From Micromussa lordhowensis (lineage: Eukaryota; Cnidaria; Anthozoa; Scleractinia; Lobophylliidae): DNA of 64,000 nt. The number at the start of each line of letters is the position of its first letter. Positions within the stretch are counted from its first letter, which is position 1. The stretch lies in contig OZ026595.1 of the NCBI GenBank assembly GCA_964020085.1, positions 10,131,016-10,195,015 of the forward strand, given 5' to 3'. Shown here one piece after another: positions 21,601-36,600 of the stretch. Under the pieces are notes generated by a model. The model did not search any database. It was not told the DNA's origin and worked only from the letters and a program-made list of their open reading frames with translations. A program made the position numbers and the translations under genes.

Positions 21601-24600
21601 CGATTATCTTTTTCTCCAAGGATTCTTTTCTTTCCTTAAGCTCTGAAAACTCTAATATCCCGTGGCCCATCTCATTTCGCACAAGCGCCGATTCTCTCCC
21701 CAAGTCAGTTAATCTCTTCTCCAGAGAGGCCTCGTTTTCTCTGTGAGAGGCGATTTCCGAACGCAGTTCCTTGGCTTTTTCGCTACAAAACGATGCATAA
21801 GTTCTCATAGTGGTCGCTTCAGCTGATTTCAGATTTATCTCTTGCAGCAGGCACTCGTTTTCCGAACGACACGCTTGAAAAGTTTTCTCCACAATGGACA
21901 AATTGGCTTCCAGAGTTTTTATTTCTTGGATAAGCTGTTCATTCTCGTTCACCATCCTTGCGTTTTCATGCTGAAGTTCCTCAAGAACAGTTTGGAAGTC
22001 TCTGTGCTCGCTAAGACGTTGCTCTGTATCTTCTTGTGAAGCTTCAATCATTTCATCGTTTTCTTCTGAAAATATCTGGGCGTTTACACGTTCACCAGGA
22101 CGCTCTTCGCCAATCATCAAAGTTGATGCTGTGGAATCACTTTTTCCGTCTAGCTCAGCAGCGTGTTCATTTCCATTTGTTATCTGTGGTTTGCTTGTCC
22201 GTAGTTTTTCCAGTTCTTGTTGTAGAACAGCAAGTTTTGCAGTGAGTTTCTCTTCTGTTTCCGCAGATCTTAAGAGACGCCTGTCACGATGGGCTTTGTC
22301 TCTCGCACTGTCGTCAAGCTCGGATCTTAACTTGCATACTTCACTTGAAAGATCCACTGATTCGTTTCTCAAATTTAAAATTTCTTGATCTTTTTCGAGC
22401 ATTTCTCTTTCCAGTTTCAAAATGTTTTCTCTGAAAGATTTCAGTTCCAAAGAAAGGTTCGAGTTCTCCTTTCTCAGCTTCTCTAGTCTGTCTGCAGTCC
22501 TCCCAGTGGAAGTCCGAGCCGATTTCTCCTCTCTCTGAGACAGCAATTTCTCCTGAATTTTACAGTTTTCTAGTTCCAACATCTGTGTTTTTTCACGTAA
22601 GTAAATTTCAGATTGTTTCGCCGCAAGCGCTTCACGCTGTGAGAGTCGAAAGCGTTCTTCTGCATCCTGAACACTCGCAATTAGTTCCCTATTACGAGCC
22701 TCGGCGTCTTCCAACTTGTCCTTTAAGGTTTTGATGTCATCGCGCATGGCACTCCGTACATTCATATCCAGACCTTTCACGGTCGAATATTGCTGCTCTG
22801 CTTGTCGCAACTTTGTCTCGAGCTCACAGATTTTCTCGCCAAGTTCCCGACTGCGCGTTTGAGCCTTTGTTAACTTCTTCGTCATTTCTTTACAAAGTTC
22901 AGCACGAAGCCTTCGCTCATATTCTTTCACGCTCAGGATTTTTACTTGCTGTTCTTTCAGCTTAACTTGCAGTTCAATAATTTCTCTCTCGAGGATTTTC
23001 TTTTGATCTTCGTCTTTCTCATTTCCGGTGAAACTTGAAGAGGGTGAAGAGCGACTTGTTTCGTTTATTCCGTTTATTCTCTCTTCCAGCTGAATGATCC
23101 TAAGGTTTAACACTTTGTTCTCTGCGATTGAACTTTCCAGTTGCTTTGCTATTTTATTACTCTCAAGCAAATCTGATCCCGTAAAGGATGCAAGTTTAAG
23201 TTCACTTTGTTCAAACTTATCCTCGAGCTGTCTGAATTTCAGCTGAAGTTTCGCATTACGTTCATCTGCATCATCAGAGCGTTTTCGTTCTTCAGAGAGT
23301 TGTGTTCGTAGCTTTCGTTCATTTTCTTTTAGCACTCCCATCACTTTGTCCCTTATCTGAAGTTCGTCTTCGAGCTCTTCCACACGTGTAGACAGTTCCC
23401 TTGCTTCAAACTCCTTTTCTTCCACTTCGTCCTTTAACTCGACCTCATCAGAGTTTCCTAATTGTATTAAATTGTTTAATTTCTTCTCGCTTCTGTCAAG
23501 CTTTCTTTCGTAATCAAGAATCTTCAAAGCTAGTTCGCTTTTCTCGTCCTCTGCCTGCTCGTATCGTTTTCTTAACTGCTCGTTCTTTTCATACAAACGC
23601 TTGTTTTCAGCTTCAAGTTCCTCCGTTGTGTTTTCCAAATGCACGGACAGCTTTTCGCGGCTGTTAGCGCTGTCACTCAAACTCTCCAGTACCACCCCTT
23701 CGTCCACCGATGTCAAGCGCCCTTCACCGCCGGGCCTCCCTGAGAGGGGTGGAGAGGGGAGAAAATCATCGCTAGACTGACTAGAACATTCAAAGTGACC
23801 GGATGTCATACTGCTATACCCTGGAGAGAAATAAGTTAAAGGAATTGTGACGGATTTGCCTCGCACTAAAATCTCGTTTTAGCAGTTCCAGGTAAAAAGG
23901 ATGCATAAGGCTTCATGACTTCATACAACATTGACCATTGCTCATAAAGGTATCCGGCATTTTCCAGTAATGAAAAAATAGTGGTAGTACTGATCTATCA
24001 AAGGAGGAATGCTAAAAAAACAAAATGCTGCAAACTCTTCCCACCCACATTAACTCACCAAACCATCAAATAATAACAAAAATTATAACCCACCCATTAA
24101 TTTTCGCGTGATTTTATTGGCTACTTTACGTCACGTGGTCTAAATTGCCGGACAGTTATCACGCAATAGCCCCCGCCCGCGTCGATATTTGTCCTCCGAT
24201 TGTTTCCGTCGAGGAAAAACAGTCAGCCCAAGAATTTCAACTTTTGTTTTCTTCAGTTAACCAAACTCGTTTTAATGAGTGTAGCGACAGTGACATTAAA
24301 AAGCTGGTGCCACTAGCTTTTTTTACTATGTTTACGCGAGGTTTAATTGCGAAAAGAAAATTAATGGGAGGGTTATAAAATAAATAAACTCCTTTCTGGC
24401 TTGCTGGTATGTCGGCTGATAATGTCCTTGGCTGAGAGATTGTCCTCAAAATTTCACATTTGCCCTCGAAGCTTCGCTTCTCGGCCAAATGTTCATTTTT
24501 CGGACAATCTCTCAGCCGCGGACATTATCAGCCGACATACCAGCCGCCAGAAGGGGTTTATTTACTAAATAACGCCATTTGCGTTGCACAATTGACTTTA

Positions 24601-27600
24601 TTAAGGATTGACTACAAACATGGTAGTGCAGGATTTACCACACAATGACAAGGTAAAAACAATCAGACCCACAAATTCTTAGAATGACTTCAAGATAATT
24701 TGGTTTTATCAACTGAGTTGATAATGTAAATTGGCCACCCTAAAGAGATTTGAAAGCTCAGTGACGTTTCGAGCGTTAGCCCTTCGGAGCGAATCGGATT
24801 CGCTGCGAACTATTATTATTTTGTAATAGTCCCCACCGACGCATAACCACAGTTTCTTTAGAAACTTACGCCCTTTATTCATTTGTTAGAATGACTTCGT
24901 TCGGCATCAAGACTTGTGCAACTCATTAGTCAGATAAAGACAAAGTAAATAACATCAATTGAAGTAAACGGAAAAGTTACTTTCTTCGTTCACGTTAGAA
25001 CTCTGGATAATTCAGTTCCTGAATTCGAGATGTTCAAATCACAAAAACACTTTTGAAGACTTTTCTGTGTCATTCCAAAAACCTCTTTCCTCTTCTTCCT
25101 GTTGTTGTTTCTGATGTAATTGTTATCATTAGTATTATTGTTGTTAAAGTCGAGTCGGTCCAAGAAGAATATTGGGCTAACCATACCTGAATAATCAAAT
25201 CCGGTTTGCTGCTCTGCTAAGGTTTTCATCCGGGACTCCATGTCGGCTTTATCCAGCAACAAGAGGCAGTTCAGAATGGCTTTGTCCATGAGCACGTGAC
25301 ACAATGACTGTTCGAGCTTCAATGAATCGACAACAGTTCCATCTCCGAGTGCTGAATATAGAAAACAGAGCAAGACGTTCATTCGCCAAATCTGTGATAA
25401 CGACTGATACTCTTTTCCAAAGCAGAAACTGATATTATCCTTAAGCATTTCACAAACAGATATGAGATAAATTAAATTGATAGAAAACATCTTATCTTTT
25501 AGTCCAAACTTGCCTTGAACAAAGAAATGAAGTCAAATGTACGACGCTAATGCGCACATTTATCATGATTGTATCTGCCAAGACACCTGGCCAATTAATA
25601 CAACAATTAAACATCTTTGACATCTGTTTTTCTGTTTGTATTACAATTTAAGGAAGGACGAAATAAATACAACAGAACTGAGAATTTCCTGCTCCTTAAT
25701 AAAAGAACGTTTTGCATCAGCAGGTAATTAGATGTTAAATCCAGTCTACTCTCTCTCTGTGTCTGGAGTGTTTCCCAGCAGTGCACATAATTCACAATCC
25801 ACCACCTTACTGTCTCCCACCTTCCTTGGAAAGGATACTTCAGCGTTTTGAAAATGCACCTTTTCATGATTAATTGAGTGCTTTCGTTATCTCTTGGTTA
25901 ATTGGGAAGCCAAAAACACTTTCGAGTACTAAAAAAACTGGAGATTTAGTTTTTCTCGGGATATGCCAACCCTGACAAAGAACGAATATTTCCAGGGACT
26001 ATGTAAACCGGGGAATGGTAGGGGTATTACCAGAGAAAGGCTTAACTGCTGAAATAGACATAAGTTTCTTGAAGGTTCTATTAAAAAAAAACTCCCACAC
26101 GATCTTGGCTATCTACATTCCTCAAAAGTCACAGATATATTTCCTGCAATAAACCATTTGGAAACCGAAAGAAAACTCCAAACAGGTTCTGCGTACAACT
26201 TCACGAGTAGACCTGCTCAGCTGTAAAGATTATGTAAGCCATTTATGTCCCTCCATATCTTTTGACTGAGCTGTTTACTGGGTGGTAAAATGAGATAACA
26301 TAACAAACAAAAGAAAAAAAAAACCACCACTGATATATAAATGATTCCTAAGTAATACCTGAGGAAGTATCCGGGGACTTGACAAGATGTTTTAGAAGAT
26401 CATACAGCCGCTTTTTGTACTCTTTTAAACCTAAGAGAAAATAGAAAGAAAATACCTTCTGTAAGTCATTAACTAACACATCAACGTGGAATTATCAAGG
26501 AATCCTTGTTAACACAATCGAGAAAGAACTTCGCGACAAGACATGCACCCGGTTAGCCTGTCACCAACTTGAATCATGACTAATGAGTCGGTGGAAGGTA
26601 TAACAGAGGGGAAGTTTAAATGAGAAGCCAAAAATATGACTTCCTGTGAAAAATCTAACCTTCGTAGACAGAATAAAACAAGCAGATGCCGTATCGTTAT
26701 GTTACTGCTTGCGCCAGGGTTCAATACTGACCGATTAACGTTTCTGTGTTGACCCATGATAAGTTTACAAGCACTACTGACCACTTATCTGTTGAATTTA
26801 GAAAACGTAATGAGCTCTGCTCATACAAAGATATGCTCGGTCACTTCATACGAAGTAATGAATGTCATTTATCAGTTTTTTCCACTTATACGTTTAAGAC
26901 ATGGCCATAGATTGTATTTATTAAGATTGTCTATGAGTGGTAATTACGGGTCTGCGATAAAGATGATGGGACAAGATAAGAGACAGTCAATATGACACAT
27001 ATTACACGGAGAACTATTTTTTCCGATACTATGAGCGGTATTTGTGATGCATCAAATTCAAAAGTGGGTGCGCCAAATTCTTTAAAAGTTATAAGAAAGC
27101 AAAGTTATTGTTAGTAAAGCACAGTACATGTTGACTTTTTAGGAGGATTTGCAATCTAACACGAACAACTGAAGTGAAGGGTATCCTTTTTATTTATCAA
27201 GAAGCGATGTAAGATAAATTAAATACTTTAAAGTATTTTAAAGGGAAAAAAAAACATCACTGTTATAAACGGAATTTCCGGTAAATAAAGGAATGTTCGG
27301 AACAGGCCTGAAGCAAAATATTCATTAGAAATAAGGACGATACATGTAACCAAATCTGGTCTAACCAGCAAATCATGAATTTTACCATACGGTGTTTGCT
27401 CCAAATCACCGTTACCGCAGGCACATACACAAACCAGTGAACAAAACTTTTCTACAAATCACACGTTGTTTTAGATACCGGCTTTAAAGTCAATTCAATG
27501 TTGCCGGTTTCAATTAGAAAAAAAACATTAAAAAAGAGCTAAATAGATGAATAGGCACATAAAAAATTAACTTAATATAGCAAACTAGTTCCTATTACTT

Positions 27601-30600
27601 CTTTACATTTTGGGCGGGGAGATGAGTATTGAATGATGAATGACAAAACTGGAAATATCTTAATCAGGGATATGTACGAGCAAAGAGTGAAAAGGCAAAT
27701 AACATAGTACTGGTTGGGCTATTTTTTATAGCATAGAGGGGGAGATGCACGTAAACGTGACAGAAACGCACTGCAAATAGCTCATTTTTGTTTGTTTTTT
27801 TTCGCTTACTGACATACAGACTTTTTACACATTCACCTTGGAACAAAAACAGAAGATTTTCAATTATGGAATGTTTGTGGTTGCATTATTACCGATGAAT
27901 GAATGTATGCACAAAGTCTGTGCTAAAGCATATGTTTAACCCTTTCACTTCCTTGGCATGGGGAAAATGGCATATTTTGTACAACGGTAACATATAGTAC
28001 TCTGTTTGAAAGATATTTTTATTACATCATGTGATCAGTGGAACGTCACATGATAATTTATTATTTTTTTCATCGACTTCTCACAGCAAGGTTTAGCATT
28101 GGTCTGTTTGTAGTAACTATAAAGTCAATGGCTTGGAGTTTGTTTTCAAACATAACAGTTTTTCGTGAATGCTTTATTGATCGATTCAGTCGCGTCATAC
28201 TTTATCGGTAAACAGCACACAGTTTGTCGAATCTCAAGCTAGATCATTAGATGCATACAATAAACCCAAAATTAAGTCACTCGTCTTATTCCCTCGATCT
28301 TCAACTACATCGCTCACTTAGTCTCCGTAATGCGAACGAGACTTTCCCCGGCGCTCGCTCGCTTTAATAACTCATTATCATGCATTTGCAATGTAGCTCT
28401 TGAAGTCGACTTCAGGCCGAGACAATTAGCTCACGTACCTCCTGCTGGCCCATTCTAACGGGTGGCAAACAGTTACATTACCGTTTAACGGATGTTATTT
28501 TTTTCTAACAGCTCTACAGTGTTAGGCTTTCCGGTCTAACGGTACGATGCTAACGGCTAACGGATACAGGCTCACATCTAACGCTTTCACTCTCCCCTCT
28601 AACGTTTTGACTTTTATTGCTAATGGTTAGTTGAACGCCTCTAACGTTTACGAGCGAAAATTTTCTAACGGGTAACTAACGGATGATTAACAGTTTCGCC
28701 CGTCTAACGGATAAGCGTTAAAGTACGTTTCCCCGGGAACGGTCACATATCATACTTACAGCCATACAGGAAGCCCCAGTTTGAATTAGAAGCATTCAAA
28801 ACGAAAAAGAAAAACGTTGAAAAATATCTCACTCCTTGCATAGTTGAGGTATACCCCCGGCCTGCAGCTCTTAATATGTGGGTTATCGTCAGATATTAAC
28901 TTTGCCTTAAGAGGAAAACATTGCACAGTTTGGTTAATCAAGTCTCGCATAGGAGGAGGGTATGATTTGATGCTTTCACACGACAGATCTGTCCAAGACC
29001 TTTTTCCTGTTCAAATTCTATTAAAATTGACCAACTATTGGGCATGTAATGGTATTTTGTGCCACATGGCACTCTTGGGGGTAAGAGGGTTAAGACTGTT
29101 TGAAGGTTTATTGTTACCGTAAGGGGTATATAAGCCATCCTTTCACTTGTTTATTCCTGAAGGAATTTGAATGTTACGACTAAACTTTCCAATTGTCTGG
29201 TTGAAAGGATAAACACTCATCAGTTCAGCGTTCCACACCGCTTGCCGAAGTTTCTTGAGAAATATATTTGTTGGATTTTGTTGGCGACGCGACGCGACGC
29301 GACGCAGTGTGTTGGTTACAAAACCCGGTACAACCTTGCCTTTGCATTAATTGGTTGAAACGGAAACCAGTCGGCATGCACCGTTTATTTGTAAAGAAGC
29401 TGCTGAGTTTTTGTAAAAATTAAAGCATACTGACAAAATACAGTTAGTGGAACCTTGTTCTCCCAAACACTTTGAACACACAAGGTCGTAATATGCTACT
29501 AAATGATAATAATGCAGATAAACTTAAACATCAAACAAACCTTTCTCGTTTTCGTCCAGCTTGGTGTCCAAAAGCCTCGAAAGGAAGCCTAGAGCGGCGG
29601 AATCAGTTGTTCGCTTCAGTTTGCCAAGTGACTCCCTAACACGAAGCACTTTGCGTTCGTACGAGGACTCGGCCATCGGCGTGCTGTGCAGTCGGTTCTC
29701 TGAAACAGGGAACGCGATAACAATTGATGAGCTAATTATCCGCGGTAAATTAATCCAGATGTGAAGTAAATGACTGATAGTTGACTTTCCGCATGAGAAA
29801 GTTCCTTCGTGTTTAGTGGCAGTGCATATGGGTAACAGGGTTGCTGCTAAGTTGAAAAGCCGGCTTTACTTTCTACCCTAGTCGAATTGAGGCGTCAGCA
29901 AGTTAAGAGCCAACGAACACAAAGCCTGAAACAGAATTGTCCATTCGTCTCCCGAGAATTATACCTGTTTGCCTTGCTAACGAACAACTACGACCGACTC
30001 CAAGAATATATATTCAAAGTTGTGTTTGAAGCTCACCCTATTTAAGCGTTAAAAAACAAAGACGTTTGACTACGACTCCTGTTACCTTCAACAGCATTCT
30101 TTCCTTTACTACTTAGACTATTGTCAATTGTCCTGTTCATTTATCAAATGTTCTCCTTTATCATGCAAACACTAAACACATACACTAGAAGAAAAGAAGT
30201 CGTGTCTCACTGACAAGAAATGTATATGACTCAAGGGGGGTCGATTTGCACGCACAGCGGGGGCTTGGGTATAATGCTCTTCTCTTGCCTCCTGCTTTGT
30301 GTATTTGACATAACCCGACATCCGGGACTGATAATAGCCAAATCCACTGTTTTAGTGACAAAGACGACTTGTAAGTTTCCTGAGGGGAAAATGTCTAATT
30401 ACTCGGACTTTCCAAAGGAAACGCCCGAGTTGAAATTTCGGCTTCGTTTTTTTTTCGTTCAGCCACAGTTTGCAATTCTTTAATTAATACGCATGCGCGA
30501 AGATTTTACTGATGAGCACATGGTATGGTGTAATGGCGGACGGAGAAGAGTGTATGCGGTGGAAGTTCAGCACAAATACTGTGGACGGATACAAAACGGA

Positions 30601-33600
30601 TACAAAATATGCACACAGCGTTCACGGTAGACCCAGAGTTTCTCCCAAACATGAAGCCCGAATGAACGCAAATATGCGTCTAGTTGATATTGATAAACTG
30701 GCTTTAAATTTTGCTAAACTTGTAAATCAATGGTACTCTGAGTAAAAGAGGAATGAAATAACACTAATCGGGGTGTGATTAAAATCTAGTAACACAACTA
30801 AGCTACTGGAATTATGTCGCTGACAACTTCTGGACGCCACCTTGAGTCAAATGTAAGCTAGTATGTGGGAACCCGATTACGAGATGATAATTAAATTCCG
30901 GTTGTTCTCGGTGCACCCAAAAATCTTTTTCCTCATCCCCTGTTAACGCTTTTCGATTTCGGGTAACAAAATACATCAGCACTGTTATATCAAAACGTGA
31001 CATAGAAATAGTAAAACCATGCCAGTGGTGCTAATTCTCGAAAAACTAAGAGGAGCTCGTTTTGCAGCAGTGCACCAAAAACTTCCGAGTACCATCAGAA
31101 AAGGGCGAAAAGAATACATTCCTGACGTCACCACTGTTTAATTTGAGGTCATATCATTAGTGACATATGAAATTTAATGCAACACGTGCCGGACTTCTGT
31201 TAATTTATCTAGTCACGTAGTCCGGGCGTAGTCATAATATCAGTATTACAGTATGATATTACTTATGACTAATTCCAGTAATGTTTATAATCCAGTTAGG
31301 GAAGGTTCTATTTATTTAATCTCGAAAAACGTGACGAATTATGAGCATGGTGATTCAGTGAGTCTGGAGTTCTTTTAACTTGGCTTCATTTCTGATCCCT
31401 CTTATCCATTGTTAACTTATAGTGACTACGAATTAAGTTGCTTAAAATGTCTAGGTAAGGTAGAAAAATAACAATAACAATGCGAAAATGATTGCTCTTG
31501 TAATGAAAACAAACAGGTTAAGCTTGTTAGTGTTTTCCTTTCTTATTCTGACGTCAAAGCCGTTTCTTATACGGGATCATGCCCGACGTTTGTAAGCTAT
31601 TAAGTCAACAGTACTATCCTAAAACGGATTACAAATTATACGATGGTGATTTCTCGGCTAATAACCCACATGCTGCCGGCGGACGCTCTTACACCGCCAA
31701 GCGTCGACCAATTTAAGATTTGATCGAGAATTTTGGAGAAAATAAATTTTCTAATTAAACGGCATAATCGTGATTCTTCTCACCTGAACCTTAAAGTAAA
31801 AACCTATGTTCCGAACTCTAAAGCTATAGAGAGGCAGTGTTTGTTTTGGGAATGGTCCTCAAGCATTTATTGGATATAATCAGCAAGACAGACTTCCTCA
31901 CCTCGTTCCAAAGATCTGCTTGGCAGCTCAATATTCTCAGTTTTAGATTCAAGTCTTCTAAGCTCTATCTTTTTGCCATTTTCCTCACTAGCAAGGGTAC
32001 TCTTTGCGAAGAAGTATTCTGTCAACTGGTGAATATAGAAACAATAGCGTTAGGCAGCGGGGCATGACATGAAGTGGAGACCAAGTCAAAAACAACGACA
32101 ACTATTTTTGTTAATAAACTATAGAATTTAAATATCTACCTCTAGAAGTGTTTCTGCGCTGTGTAAAAGTAAATCTTTGTCAGTTAGACTGTACAATGTA
32201 CTGCTTGTGACGCGCTCGGCTATTGTAGTTGGATCTTGTCGTAGCAAATCTTCCAGGCCATAGAACAACTCCATAGAGATCAATTCTGCAAGTAACACTG
32301 CTTTAGTCTGATTTTTGAGAGTCTCGTCTTCCACAGTCGCCGGCAAATGAACCTTCTCTGTTGGATCACAGGATTCCGGGGTCACCTGATTAAGAAAAAA
32401 AGAAAATGAACAGGACAAAACATGTTTTAAATCTGCTACTTTCATTTGCAAATTGCAGAGGGAGGTAGTGCCAACTTATTAGGCTGTGACCGACGTGACT
32501 GGGTTCAACTCATGTTAACCTCAAACAAAAGGCGACAATGGCACCACTGAGTTGTTGCTTAGCAGCAGAATTGTCGACCAAACTGATACATCCCGGTGAG
32601 CTTTATTATTTGTGGCTCTGCCTTTTTCAAAAAGGACACAATGACAACAACGATAGAGTCACGTCCGTAACTTTGTCTAGCCGTTTCTACCCATCTATTT
32701 ATCATCCTTAAATGCTGCCAAATGTCTGAAACCCTGTTTTTATAACCTTGTTAGAGCTCCCCTTGACAGCGGTTTCTGATTGCAAATATAATATGGAGGT
32801 TAATATCCAATTAGTATTATATACAACGTGTTTACCTGTTGCTTTGGTTCCTGTTGTAGTCTCACATCTCTCTCTGCCTCCAAAGTCATGATATAACTCT
32901 CGTATTCTGACTTGAGCCGTCGCCACTCCCGTTCTGAAAGAAACACAGTGTTTAGTCGATTGCCATTAATAGCCAACTACAGGTTGACGAAAGTTTCATT
33001 TACAGAGATCTTACTTATCCAGAAATTCGCAGACATCAAGCTTGTTAAGAAGGTGAGGTATTAGACATTCAGTGGACGCCAAACAATACATTTAAGGAAT
33101 TAAATGTCGATGTCTTACTCCAAAATGCAATCTATAGAGATCATATACTTATACAGAGCGGAAAATTCGCAGACGTTAAGAACACTAGGCATGAAATTGC
33201 GCTTGAGACATTGTTCAACGTTGCTTCAATCGCACAGAAACAAAACCGTTTTGTGCATTTGCCAACCCAAACAGCCTGAGTCAACTCCAAACGAGTTCCT
33301 CTTTAATTTAAGGTTAAGGTTTTGTTATACTCCTGGTCTGGGAAAAACGTAAGAAGACTACGTTGTTAAATCAAACGTCAATCAACAGTGCCAGTAACAA
33401 GGAGTTATTCGAAGGCGGTTGTCTTCCGGCAGAAGAACAAATAGCGCGCGGCAGTAAAATGTGAAACTAGTAAAAGAGGGATTTAAACAAGCTAAATCTC
33501 GCAGAAAGCACCCAAACGAAATACAACTGAAAGAAATAGGAACAACAACACTCAATTGGAAAAAGAAAAACGAAAACAATATTTGTATGTCGCACAAACT

Positions 33601-36600
33601 TCAGCCAGGGTAAGAAAAACAGTACGTATGTTATTGGTAGCTTAATCCTCCTCCAGCAGTCCATTCATCATTAATGGCCCTAAATTGCAATAGTATAACA
33701 AACAACCTGCACTAAATGCTTGCGGACAACATAAATTGTACTTTACCAGGTAACCACTGAAGAACAGTTTTGTCTCAGAACTTCCAGCGGAAATCGTGGA
33801 AAAGCGCTTTTTCAAGCTGACACAAAATACGGACTGTTGGCCCATAACACTTGAACAGAAGACTGAATAACTAGCAAGTTCTGACAATCAAAACGATAGG
33901 AGACAATCTCCTTATTTTCCACCCCCGCTTCCACATAAGATCAAATAGCGACTGCGGTAAGAAGTCTTAGGAGACTTGGGATAAGATTTACGTAGTTGCG
34001 CAGTTCCGTGGTTTGCACGCTTTCCTATATGCCAACCTCTTTGTATGGTGGGTTAAATAACAGTACATTTATTTTTCGCTTGGAAATGGAGCGACAAGTC
34101 GGTATCGCGGCAAACATTCACGCATGGAAGTTACTTGGAACTGTATTCTGATATCATAAATACTTAATGCTCACGAGCGCTCTCGAGAGACTCTTCGGGA
34201 AGATACTCTTCGGCGAGAGAGGGATTCTTCTGGAAATTGGCCGGGTATCATACATTATTTTTCCGACTTTTGCAAGAGGCATGCAAATCTTTATCGCTCC
34301 TTCATTTCATTTACTTCATAACATATACACAGTTTGATGAGCGGTGACTCGCGCAGAGTGATATTTATAGTCAATGAATCTTTTTTCATCCCATTTCCGC
34401 TCTGTAACGTAGTTGATAGCGTGATGCAGCGACACCAGCCCCTGCTGTTACACTTGTTACGCATAGAAATTAACGCTCACAAGGTCAAGTATAACTAATC
34501 AGTGATTGCAACCCGATAACAAACTTAAAGCCATGCGTAAAATGAAAGGCAGATCTATAATCTTCCATGACATCATGAGGAAAACATCATAGAGTTCTCA
34601 ACAAAGTAAAAACAAAAAAAAACGCTTTGATGGTAACCAAGCCAACCGCACATGCTTTACAAGCGCAGCAGAAAATTTTGAAAAAAGGAGTAACGTATCC
34701 GATAGCGATTTAGTTACGTCTTGGAGACGTGACCCCTTTTTTTACAACACGGGAAATCTGCAGCTTATTTTGCTTTGGCGACTAAGGAAGGCTTTACGAC
34801 TAGTTGTTCTTACGACTTAGCGCCCGCTTACCGGGCGGAGAACAGCTTTACAACAATTAACAAGCAACAAACACTGTTGCTACTGTAGTTACAACTCTAT
34901 GATGTTTGGTTGCCATACCTTTAGCAGCATGCTCGAGCATAGCTCTCTTTCTAACTGCCCCGTTCCTGGTTGCTGGAGCGTTCTTTCGATTAGCATATTC
35001 CGTTCCCGGCAAGCGAAACGGTGCTGAGAGAAACACCTTATGTTGTCTAGCTTCCATGCGTCTACCTCTTTGTCCGCTTAAAGCTATTACAACAACAATG
35101 TTGCGCCATAAAAACTAGGACAAAACGCTGAAACCAAGCCTCGAGACACCTCTGAGATCATCTGAGCTTATCTGGAGCCGGTAATGGTCTTCTGTCGAGC
35201 AATTCGAAGTTTAACAAACTCCGATTCGAGCGTCCCAGATAAAAGGTTCCCAACAGAAATTCTGATTTCAGTTTTTGTTTTCCATCTAACGAAAGCGACT
35301 GCGGGGTGCAGCTCACATTCGGCCAAGAATCTTAATTCTGAACAAGAATTAAATCGGGTGCACTCCAAACAGTATTTCCCGATTGGATCAAAGTTTCCGT
35401 GCATCATAGGATAATATTGGATAAGAGGATTTATCAGCTTACTCAGCGCGTTCAAAGACGCTCAGTTCCATATCAATGTGTTTTTTCCTGTAGCTGCAAT
35501 ATTCAGGCACAGAACCTGGGTAAACCAGAATCATATGATGGAACAACGCGAGGTAAGAGCTTTCGTTAGCTTAGTTAACTGCGGGTGTTGAGAGTTTTCT
35601 TTTGTTATCGCGAGTTCAAGATGCGCAATGCAGCTGTGTTTGTAAGCGGCAACCCAGGCATGTCAACCAAGAGTTCAAGTGAAACAAGCAGAACACAGCA
35701 CGCAAAGATGTACGTTGTGTTTTAAATCGTCTTCGGTTCCCCCATAATTGTCAATTTTCTTTCATCCGTGGACTAATCATTCACAGATTTTCCCAACTGA
35801 GGGAATTTTTCACTCTTGAAAGGTTTATTTGTGCACAGCTTGTATAGCGTGCAAGAAACATAGCTGCTTGCAAACCACGCATGCTTGTGGAACACCTTGG
35901 CGAGTTATCAGCAAAGACATCAGTAAAAACATGTCTTTTAAGGATCGCAATATGAAATTTGTGAGAATAGGGCGGATGGGTGTTGAATAGTTTGGCGTAG
36001 AGCTTCGTTTGATCGAAGAGGTGGATAAAGGCCTCTAAGCCATAATTAAAATAAACCGCAAATCTATAAACAGCTCGGTGTACATCAAAAAAGAGGAAAT
36101 CCAAGTTTTCTTGTGGTAAAGGAAAACTAGTACTTTGAGGTTTTCACCGTTTAGGAAATCCTAAAGGTTGGCTTGGCAATCACGCCTTGCGTTAAAAACT
36201 TATCTAAACAAAACTCCTTCCGGATAAACGATCTTAAGCAGAAATAAGAACTTTTACTGCATTGAGTGGATTTTACCAAGGGACAATAAGATGTATGAGG
36301 ACTACGATAAGATTGTTGTTTCACTGAACGCTCTAGAAATAAAGAAGTGATGGGGAAATATGTGGGCGATTATAGAGACCATGTAAGGAAATGAACATGA
36401 TATTCAGAAGATAATCTACATTTTTGGTTTTCCTTCTGAGATCAATAATGGCTATTCATATTCTGTACAATGCAACAAGTCAATAAGCTCTCATAAGAAA
36501 ACTTTCAGCTATAGCATTTCTAGTATTTGTGTCGATAGAGATCATGCCTTAAGCCGTCACTTGCTCTACTCGCTGACTCAAAACAGGTATTTGTAATTTG

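Noticed and set aside
23821..23866. Start of a separate coiled-coil gene at the ATG at 23866
   Set aside because: The acceptor TTTCTCTCCAG just downstream fits the phase of kinesin exon 19, so the upstream Met codons are intronic; a tail-only product remains only a possibility.
28456..28710. Interstitial telomere relic
   Set aside because: The motif TAACGG does not match the animal telomere repeat TTAGGG or its complement in a regular 6-bp register.
35781..36104. A minus-strand frame of 107 codons in kinesin intron 14
   Set aside because: No recognisable domain, no splice or promoter context, and composition close to that of random frames in this region.
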